Shown here: positions 58,354 through 64,000 of the stretch, one piece after another
Position numbering within the stretch: the stretch's first letter is position 1
Layout: each line of letters opens with the position of its first letter
Assembly: GCF_003751945.1 (NCBI RefSeq)
Contig: NZ_RJKL01000001.1
Span: forward strand, 1,302,001-1,366,000
Direction: 5' to 3'
Source of the DNA: Couchioplanes caeruleus
Lineage (GTDB): Bacteria; Actinomycetota; Actinomycetes; Mycobacteriales; Micromonosporaceae
Length of the DNA stretch: 64,000 bases
Made by a program: the position numbers and the translations under genes
Notes under the pieces: model-generated
Told to the model about the DNA's origin: nothing
The model's input: only the letters and a program-made list of their open reading frames with translations
Database searches by the model: none

Positions 58354-60168
58354 GTGCGCGAACTTTCCGTCCCGCCGATCGTCACCATCGCCGATACGGC
58401 CGACCTCACCGATCCGGTGTGGGACAACGCGGAGAGCGCCCCCGACGCAGTCCAGTTCATCCGATCCTCGGTGACATTGTCCGACACGGGCGAGGCGCGA
58501 AGCGAGGTGACCTGCCGCCAGTTCCGCGACGAGGTCATCGCCGTCGCCCGTGGGCTGATCGCCGCAGGCGTGCAGCCCGGCGACCGGGTCGCGCTGATGA
58601 GCCGCACCCGGTACGAGTGGACCCTGCTGGACTACGCGATCTGGGCGGTCGGCGCGGTCACCGTGCCGGTCTACGAAACCTCCAGCGCCCACCAGACCGC
58701 GTGGATCCTGGCCGACTCCGGCGCGGTGGCATGCGTGGTGGAGACCAGCGCGCACGCAAGTGTGGTGGCCGGCGTGCGGGACCAGCTTCCGGACCTACGA
58801 TGCGTCTGGCAGATCGACCTCGGCGGGGTGGACGAACTGGTCCAAGCCGGTGCGGCGGTCGACCCGGCCGAGGTGGAGCGTCGCCGCGCGGCCTTGCGCG
58901 CCGACGACCTCGCCACCTTGATCTACACCAGCGGCACCACCGGGCGTCCCAAGGGATGCATACTCACCCACCGCAACCTGTACGCCGACGCCGTCAACGC
59001 AGTGGGCGCGCTGCCGAACATGTTCGGACCGGGCTCCTCGACCCTGCTATTCCTGCCGCTGGCGCACTCCTTCGCCCGGCTGATCCAGGTGGGCGTGGTG
59101 CAGATCCGGGCTCGCATGGGCTACTGCTCGGACACCACGAAACTGGTCGCCGAACTGCAGGAGTTCCGTCCCACGTTCGTGCTCTCGGTGCCCCGGGTGT
59201 TCGAGAAGGTCTACAACGGGGCCAGGCAGAAGGCACAGGCCGACGGCAAGGGCAAGATCTTCGCGCGCGCCGAGCAGGTGGCCGTCGCGTACAGCGAGGC
59301 GCTGGAGACGACGGCCAAGCCGGGTATCGCGCTGCGGGTGCAACATGCCCTCTTCGACCGGCTGGTCTATCGCAAACTGCGGGCGGCCCTGGGCGGCCGA
59401 TGCCGCGACGCCATCTCCGGTGGTGCGCCGCTCGGCGCCCGGCTGGGCCACTTCTTCCGCGGCATCGGGGTGACCATCTGTGAGGGGTACGGCCTGACCG
59501 AAACGTCTCCGGCCGCCGCGGCGAACCGGCCCGGCGGCATCAGGATCGGCACCGTCGGCCGGCCCCTGCCGGGAGTGACCGTGCGCATCGACGACGACGG
59601 CGAAGTCCTGATCGCCGGGGACCTGGTCTTCCAGGGCTATTGGCACAACGAGACGGCGACCGCCGAGGCGCTCACCGCCGACGGCTGGTTTCGCACCGGT
59701 GACCTGGGCAACCTCGATGACGACGGGTACCTGCGCATCACCGGCCGGAAGAAGGAGATCATCGTGACGGCCGGCGGCAAGAACGTCGCCCCGGCCGTGC
59801 TGGAGGAGCAGGTCCGTATCCACCCACTGGTCAGCCAGTGCGTGGTGATCGGCGACCGGCAGCCCTTCATCGCCGCGTTGGTCACCCTCGACGAGGAGGC
59901 CCTGCCGAAGTGGCTGGCCGAGGCGGGTCTGCCGACGAACACCGGCGTGGAGCAGGCACGCGAAGACGACAGCCTGCGCGCGGAGATCCAGAGCGCCATC
60001 GACACCGCCAACCAGGCCGTCTCCAAGGCCGAGGCGATCAAAGCGTTCCGCATCCTCCCCCGTGACTTCACCGAGGCGACCGGGGAGCTCACTCCGTCGC
60101 TCAAGGTCAAGCGCCAAGTCGTGCACCAGACGTACGCGGCGGAGATCGCCGACATTTACCGACGTTGA
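58354..60168 (+). CDS. Long-chain fatty acid-CoA ligase
   Basis: A 604-aa AMP-forming acyl-CoA synthetase of the FadD15-like group. It activates long-chain fatty acids through an acyl-adenylate. Key motifs: P-loop LIYTSGTTGRPKGCILTH (~residue 190), EGYGLTETSP, GDLGNLDDDGYLRITGRKKE (hinge and Lys region) and TPSLKVKRQVV with the catalytic C-terminal lysine. GTG 58354 is chosen from the AGAGGAGCAAG site; the frame extends 49 codons upstream with no conserved sequence. A role in supplying a lipid starter to the NRPS is conceivable, but it is not in that operon. Confidence 0.93.
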   Translation: MRELSVPPIVTIADTADLTDPVWDNAESAPDAVQFIRSSVTLSDTGEARSEVTCRQFRDEVIAVARGLIAAGVQPGDRVALMSRTRYEWTLLDYAIWAVGAVTVPVYETSSAHQTAWILADSGAVACVVETSAHASVVAGVRDQLPDLRCVWQIDLGGVDELVQAGAAVDPAEVERRRAALRADDLATLIYTSGTTGRPKGCILTHRNLYADAVNAVGALPNMFGPGSSTLLFLPLAHSFARLIQVGVVQIRARMGYCSDTTKLVAELQEFRPTFVLSVPRVFEKVYNGARQKAQADGKGKIFARAEQVAVAYSEALETTAKPGIALRVQHALFDRLVYRKLRAALGGRCRDAISGGAPLGARLGHFFRGIGVTICEGYGLTETSPAAAANRPGGIRIGTVGRPLPGVTVRIDDDGEVLIAGDLVFQGYWHNETATAEALTADGWFRTGDLGNLDDDGYLRITGRKKEIIVTAGGKNVAPAVLEEQVRIHPLVSQCVVIGDRQPFIAALVTLDEEALPKWLAEAGLPTNTGVEQAREDDSLRAEIQSAIDTANQAVSKAEAIKAFRILPRDFTEATGELTPSLKVKRQVVHQTYAAEIADIYRR

Positions 60169-60281
60169 GGCGCTGTTCTATCCGCTGGTGAGCCGGGGAC
60201 GCAAAATGGTTCGCCTCGAACTCCGACACGGCGCGGCGGATGGTGTGCCCGGTTGCTGCCTGGGCACACCATCCGCCCTGG

Positions 60282-60671
60282 TCACGCCGGGCCAGGAGGG
60301 ACCAGCAGCGGACGAGGCCGTTGTGCCGGGGGCGACGCCGCGGTCGAGCGCGTCCGGCGGCGCAGGGGCCGGTCCGGCGGCAGCCTGCGCAGCAGCCGGC
60401 CGAGGACGACAGCGACCGGGATGGTCAAGGTGGCGTGAATGACGTCCTCGTCGGAGCCGTTGATGGGCGGGTTGCCGGCCAACGCGGTCCAGGCGCCGCC
60501 GACCGGCAGGACGATGGAGGCCCAGATGAGCGGCGCCAGCACCGCGGGAAGCGTGACGACGGTGACGGCGGGCTCCACCACGGGCGCCAACCAGCGGCGC
60601 GCGACCGCCCACCCGAATGCGACCGTGCACACTGTCCACGGCAGCAGAAACAACGCCACGTCCCCGATCAT
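60282..60671 (-). CDS. Small membrane protein of unknown function
   Basis: A 129-aa protein with three hydrophobic segments: VALFLLPWTVCTVAFGWAVA, a second over about 35-60 (VTVVTLPAVLAPLIWASIVL) and a third over about 85-100 (LTIPVAVVLGRLL), followed by a basic, proline-rich C-terminal tail. The second and third helices flank GNPPINGSDEDV, likely exposed. The frame looks coding, but I do not recognise the family. It is convergent with the acyl-CoA ligase gene. Confidence 0.5.
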   Translation of the reverse strand: MIGDVALFLLPWTVCTVAFGWAVARRWLAPVVEPAVTVVTLPAVLAPLIWASIVLPVGGAWTALAGNPPINGSDEDVIHATLTIPVAVVLGRLLRRLPPDRPLRRRTRSTAASPPAQRPRPLLVPPGPA

Positions 60672-60992
60672 CCCGAACCACTTCCGCTACATAGGGCCTG
60701 AACTGCGGGTGCGCTCCAGTGGCCGCCAAGGGGGAGCCGAGCCGGCCGCGGCTCCCTCTTGGCGGGGGCGCCCCGGTGAGGCCGAGCCGGGCCAACACGC
60801 CGGACGCGACGCTCATGCCGTACTCGAACGAGCTGATGAATCCATGAGTTGCAAAAGTCTTCAAGTCAATGTGTACACGATACAACTTTGTCCATCGTGG
60901 CCTGCCGGGCGCCGGACACCATGTGCGGTTCACGTCTGCCGGTCGCCGCGATCCTCGACGTATCACGACACACGAACGCTGAGGAGTCGGAC
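60672..60992. other. Intergenic region between divergent genes
   Basis: About 320 bases holding the promoters of the small membrane protein (left) and the roadblock-like protein (right). An AT-rich patch at 60850-60895 is the likeliest promoter zone. No gene was recognised. Confidence 0.4.
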
Positions 60993-61364
60993 ATGCCAGA
61001 GATGGACGTGGCACTTAAGGGCACGATGCAGATCGACGGCGCGATCGGGGCTGCTCTCGTCGATCACACCAGCGGCATGGCGCTGGGTACCGCCGGCGGC
61101 AGCAGAGACCTCGACCTGACGGTCGCCGCAGCGGGCAACACCGACGTGGTACGCGCGAAGCTGCGCGCCATGGAGGTGCTCAACCTCACGGAGAAACTCG
61201 AGGACATCCTCATCACCCTGGATACCCAGTACCACCTGATCCGTCCCGTCAGCAGCCGGTCCGGAAGGGGCCTGTTCCTCTACCTGGTCCTGAACAAGGA
61301 CCGGGCCAATCTGGCCATGGCCCGTCACCAGCTCCGTGCGATCGAGCAGGGGCTCGACGTGTGA
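60993..61364 (+). CDS. Roadblock/LC7-like protein
   Basis: A 123-aa protein with the roadblock/LC7 (MglB-like) fold by pattern: IDGAIGAALVDHTSGMALGT, AGNTDVVRAKLRAMEVL, LEDILITLDTQYHLIRPV, then FLYLVLNKDRANLAMARHQL. Such proteins regulate small GTPases or form sensory scaffolds; in actinomycetes they occur alone or in conservons. No MglA-like GTPase is adjacent. ATG 60993 follows GAGGAGTCGGAC. It stands alone. Confidence 0.8.
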   Translation: MPEMDVALKGTMQIDGAIGAALVDHTSGMALGTAGGSRDLDLTVAAAGNTDVVRAKLRAMEVLNLTEKLEDILITLDTQYHLIRPVSSRSGRGLFLYLVLNKDRANLAMARHQLRAIEQGLDV

Positions 61365-61443
61365 TCACCAGTACCGGTGCGGTGTTGCACCGCCGACGAT
61401 ACGACGGCGTCAGCGCACCCTTTCTCCCGGACGTGGCGCGCCG

Positions 61444-61791
61444 TCACGGCTGCGGCAGAGAACGAGTTCGATCTTGTAGCTCGGCCAGCAGTCTGTCCCT
61501 GTCGGTCAGGATCTCACCGAGAATACGGCGACCAGCGGCAAGGAGATCGAGGACGGCCGGGGTACTGAGCGCGTACATGACGGCGCCGCCATCACGGAAG
61601 GACACCACGATGCCGGCCCGGCGCAGCACGGCAAGTTGCTGCGACAGGTTCGACGACTCGACATCGATCTCCGCGAGAAGGTCACGCACCGGTTGCGGCC
61701 CAGGCTGCAACAACTCCAGAATGCGAATCCGAACAGGATGCCCAAGGGTCCGGAACATCTCTGCTTTGGCCTGGTACAGCGGCACTGACAC
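61444..61791 (-). CDS. ArsR-family winged-helix regulator
   Basis: A 115-aa ArsR/SmtB-type transcriptional repressor: FRTLGHPVRIRILELLQPGP, then recognition helix SSNLSQQLAVLRRAGIVVSF and the wing DGGAVMYALS. No metal-binding ELCVCDL cysteines are seen, so it probably senses something other than the classic thiophilic metals. GTG 61791 follows GGGAGACACTC; GTG 61785 (VPLYQAKAEMF) is an alternative. The acid phosphatase remnant lies next to it on the other strand, so its former target may be lost. Confidence 0.87.
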   Translation of the reverse strand: MSVPLYQAKAEMFRTLGHPVRIRILELLQPGPQPVRDLLAEIDVESSNLSQQLAVLRRAGIVVSFRDGGAVMYALSTPAVLDLLAAGRRILGEILTDRDRLLAELQDRTRSLPQP

Positions 61792-61970
61792 GAGTGTCTC
61801 CCTACAAGGTCGCCACCGACCGAGCGTTGATGGCTGTATTCGACCCGCCACCATCCCACCACCGGATCAGCGGGAGGCCTGTTACAGGCTATCCGGAGTC
61901 GTTGCGAACGGACCACGACCGAGCGGGCACCCACCACGCCAGCGCCACCATGCACGCCGCTGACGACTCC

Positions 61971-62239
61971 GTGGTCTTCTTCGTCACCGCCCGACCGGAG
62001 ATCATCGACAAGGTCACCGAACTCAACCTGAGCCTGGTCGACTACCACTGGACCGACCTCTACACCCGGACCACCCTCGATTTCAGCGACACCAGACCCT
62101 GAAGACCAACGCACGGATCGCCATCGAGCGACGCGGATACACGATCGTGGCGAGCATCGGCAACAGCGCCACCGACCTCGGCGGCGGGCACGCGGAGCGT
62201 ACGTTCAAGCTTCCCGACTACAACGGCCAGCTCGACTGA
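61971..62239 (+). pseudogene. HAD-type acid phosphatase C-terminal remnant
   Basis: One frame reads DSVVFFVTARPEIIDKVTEL and on to TLDFSDTR. After a shift near 62095 another frame gives KTNARIAIERRGYTIVASIG, NSATDLGGGHAERTFKLPDY and a stop at 62239. Together these are the C-terminal half of a HAD-superfamily acid phosphatase (class B/plant-like), including the late acidic motif. The nucleophile Asp region is missing. It is a pseudogene. Confidence 0.65.
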
Positions 62240-62366
62240 CGAACCTGGCGGCGCATGGCGCTGCCGCGGACGGCGACAGCGACGCTGGCCGATCCAGCGC
62301 GATGTTTACCGACCAGAGTGAGTGGACGGGTCGGCCGAGCCGGCGCGGCGTGGCGTCGGCGTCGGC

Positions 62367-62396
62367 GTCCGAGACGTCGGCGTCGGCGTCTCGGAC
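62367..62396. repeat. Inverted repeat within GGCGTC tandem repeats
   Basis: GTCCGAGAC (62367-62375) and GTCTCGGAC (62388-62396) form a perfect 9-bp stem with a 12-base loop, GTCGGCGTCGGC, inside a run of GGCGTC hexamers (from about 62352). It could terminate transcription between the remnant and the NmrA-like gene; no U tract is present. The surrounding 62240-62609 holds no gene. Confidence 0.5.
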
Positions 62397-62609
62397 GGGC
62401 CGGCCCGTCCGACGCCCGGCTGCGCCGAGCTGAAACCTCCGCTCATGCCGAGGTGCGTCGCGCCTGAGGCAGGCCACGACCTCATCCCTGCGGGGTGAGG
62501 TGCCGCTGCCCGGAGGTTCCGACGATGGCTGCAGCCCTCATCGATGTCCTGCGCCGTCGCTGACCTGGCAGGTTCGGTCGCCGGCCGAGGCCCGTAGGAA
62601 GGTTTTGCG

Positions 62610-63365
62610 ATGAAGATTGTCGTGATCGGTGGCACCGGCCTGATCGGTGCGAAACTCGTGACGACCCTCGGGGAGCAGGGCCACGAGATGGTGGCGGCAG
62701 CGCCGGATACCGGGGTCGACACGCTCACCGGTGACGGACTCGCCGACGCGTTGGTCGGCGGGTCCGTGGTGATCGATGTGTCGAACTCGCCGTCGTTCGA
62801 GGACAGCGCGGTGATGAGGTTCTTCGAGACCTCCACACGCAATCTGCTCGCCGCCGAGACGGCCGCCGGCGTCGCCCACCACGTCGCCCTGTCGGTGGTG
62901 GGGACCGATCGGTTGCCCGGGAGCGGCTACTTCCGGGCGAAGGTCGCTCAGGAGCAGCTCATCGAGAAGGCCTCGATCCCGTATTCGATCGTGCACGCGA
63001 CACAGTTCTTTGAGTTCGTGGGCAGCATCGCCGACGCCGCCACCGTCGGCGGCACGGTCCGGATGGCCCCGGTGTGGTTCCAACCGATCGCGGGCGACGA
63101 CGTCGCCCAGGCGGTAGCCCGGGTCGCGACCGGGTCGCCGTTGCACGGCCACGTCGAGGTCGCCGGGCCCGAGCGGTTCCGCATGGACGATTTCTTCACC
63201 GACGCCCTGGCCGCACGCCACGATCCGCGGGCGGTCGTCACGGATCCTCGCGCCCGCTACTTCGGCGCCGAGCTGAGTGAGGGGGCGTTGGTGCCGGGCA
63301 GGGACGTGATCCTCGCCGAGACCCGTTACCGCGACTGGCCCGGCCGCACCGTGGCCGGCAGATAG
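62610..63365 (+). CDS. NmrA-like NAD(P)-binding oxidoreductase
   Basis: A 251-aa atypical short-chain dehydrogenase. The N-terminal dinucleotide motif is IGGTGLIGAKLVTTLGEQG. HVALSVVGTDRLPGSGYFRA with the lysine of FRAKVAQEQLI, and FQPIAGDDVAQAVARVATG, are typical of NmrA/NAD(P)H-dependent family members. The catalytic tyrosine is not obvious, so it may be a reductase of quinone-like substrates or a redox sensor. ATG 62610 is the natural start (MKIVVIGGTG). It is transcribed alone. Confidence 0.87.
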   Translation: MKIVVIGGTGLIGAKLVTTLGEQGHEMVAAAPDTGVDTLTGDGLADALVGGSVVIDVSNSPSFEDSAVMRFFETSTRNLLAAETAAGVAHHVALSVVGTDRLPGSGYFRAKVAQEQLIEKASIPYSIVHATQFFEFVGSIADAATVGGTVRMAPVWFQPIAGDDVAQAVARVATGSPLHGHVEVAGPERFRMDDFFTDALAARHDPRAVVTDPRARYFGAELSEGALVPGRDVILAETRYRDWPGRTVAGR

Positions 63366-63554
63366 AGCCCCTTCGCCGCACTGGTCACGGAGGTGACCGC
63401 CATGACCGCCACCGGCCCGAGGTGCAGTCCGGGCTGACCGCGGGCACCGGCCGTCAGGAGCGGTACGGGTGCAAGACGGGTCGCCCGGGGGACTCCCGCT
63501 CGGCTCCGCGATCTTCGCGCCGATGGGCCAACCGTGAGGAACCCGTGCCACGCC

Positions 63555-64000
63555 GTGAGCGGCGCCCAGCGCCAGATGATGCTCGGTGGCGCCATGTGCG
63601 TCATGGCGTACGGGGTAGCGGCGTCGTACTGCCTCTTGACGTGGAGCGAGCCAAACCGCCCCATCCTCGCCGCCATCTACGGCCCCGGCACACTCATGGG
63701 CGTTGCCGTGCTCGCCACGGCCCGGTGGATCACCCGCCGGTCCACCAGGCGGATCGTCATGCTGGCCGTGAGCGTCCTATCGATCATGGTCGTCGCGGTG
63801 GCCGCGTACCTCGACGGCGGCGTCGCGTCGCCCGCAGCCCACGGCTTCGTCGCGCCCTGCGTACTGTTCGCCATCTCCTGCCCGCCGCGCATCATGATCG
63901 CGCTCCAGGCGCTGCTCGCGGGCGCCTACGTCACCGTGGCCCACGTCGGCGAGCCGGCCCGGCCCGGGTACGCGTTCGTGCACCTCGCCGGCATGCTGGG
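63555..64000 (+). CDS. N-terminal part of a multi-pass membrane protein
   Basis: A rightward frame from GTG 63555 is open to the window edge (about 148 codons). It has at least four hydrophobic segments: MMLGGAMCVMAYGVAASYCL, GTLMGVAVLATARW, IVMLAVSVLSIMVVAVAAYL and RIMIALQALLAGAYVTVAHV. The short DGGVASPAAHGF loop recalls the membrane sensor halves of actinobacterial GGDEF proteins, but the catalytic part would lie outside the window. The start is uncertain; in-frame ATGs occur about 20 bases further on. Confidence 0.55.
   Translation, partial: MSGAQRQMMLGGAMCVMAYGVAASYCLLTWSEPNRPILAAIYGPGTLMGVAVLATARWITRRSTRRIVMLAVSVLSIMVVAVAAYLDGGVASPAAHGFVAPCVLFAISCPPRIMIALQALLAGAYVTVAHVGEPARPGYAFVHLAGML

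Noticed and set aside
60178..61014. 278-codon minus-strand frame over the small membrane protein
   Set aside because: Most of it is Arg/Pro-rich and out of frame with the hydrophobic helices of the 129-aa protein, which is the better candidate.

Overview
The window is very GC-rich, with short intergenic gaps and GTG/TTG starts beside ATG. Its gene content (GAF-ANTAR regulators, STAS/HATPase and MEDS anti-sigma proteins, KdpDE, Acg-type nitroreductase, MbtH plus NRPS) points to a soil actinomycete. The style fits Micromonosporaceae (Actinoplanes/Micromonospora-like), but the genus is an inference. No rRNA, tRNA, CRISPR array or intact insertion sequence was seen.

About 1-33.4 kb is a stress, signalling and housekeeping mosaic. 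It holds STAS and STAS/HATPase partner-switching proteins, two GAF-ANTAR regulators, a GGDEF-EAL protein, a LuxR-type regulator, a cold-shock protein, and a set resembling the mycobacterial dormancy regulon (Acg-like nitroreductase, paired CBS domains, phosphoribosyltransferase). It also carries a fatty-acid desaturase, a GT4 glycosyltransferase divergent from a sulfotransferase, a divergent pair of paralogous alpha/beta hydrolases with an unrecognised 464-aa protein, CorA, KdpDE and a coupled MEDS-STAS/MEDS-HATPase pair. Decayed gene pieces lie between them: class A beta-lactamase, SulP, MFS, saccharopine-dehydrogenase-like, APC permease, TrkA-C, FtsX and acid phosphatase.

About 34.2-56.4 kb is one minus-strand biosynthetic operon, read from a good sigma-70-type promoter near 56.35 kb. 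Order of transcription: MbtH-like protein; NRPS module C-A-T fused to a LanB-type (lantibiotic dehydratase/PEARL-like) domain; NRPS C-A-T; kynurenine 3-monooxygenase-like enzyme; DUF6875-like protein; NRPS C-A-T; NRPS C-A-T with terminal thioester reductase; MFS exporter; O-methyltransferase-fold enzyme. From the first NRPS gene onward most genes overlap by 1-20 bases, indicating translational coupling. The predicted product is a four-residue (or longer, if the LanB-like domain adds a tRNA-borne residue) peptide released as an aldehyde or alcohol and possibly carrying a hydroxylated, methylated aromatic unit. The NRPS-LanB fusion is the outstanding feature: it joins thiotemplate assembly to a domain family known for using aminoacyl-tRNA. 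I know of no characterised example.

About 57-64 kb returns to ordinary genes: a DUF808 membrane protein, a long-chain acyl-CoA ligase, a small membrane protein, a roadblock/LC7-like protein, an ArsR-family regulator, an NmrA-like oxidoreductase and, at the right edge, the start of a multi-pass membrane protein.
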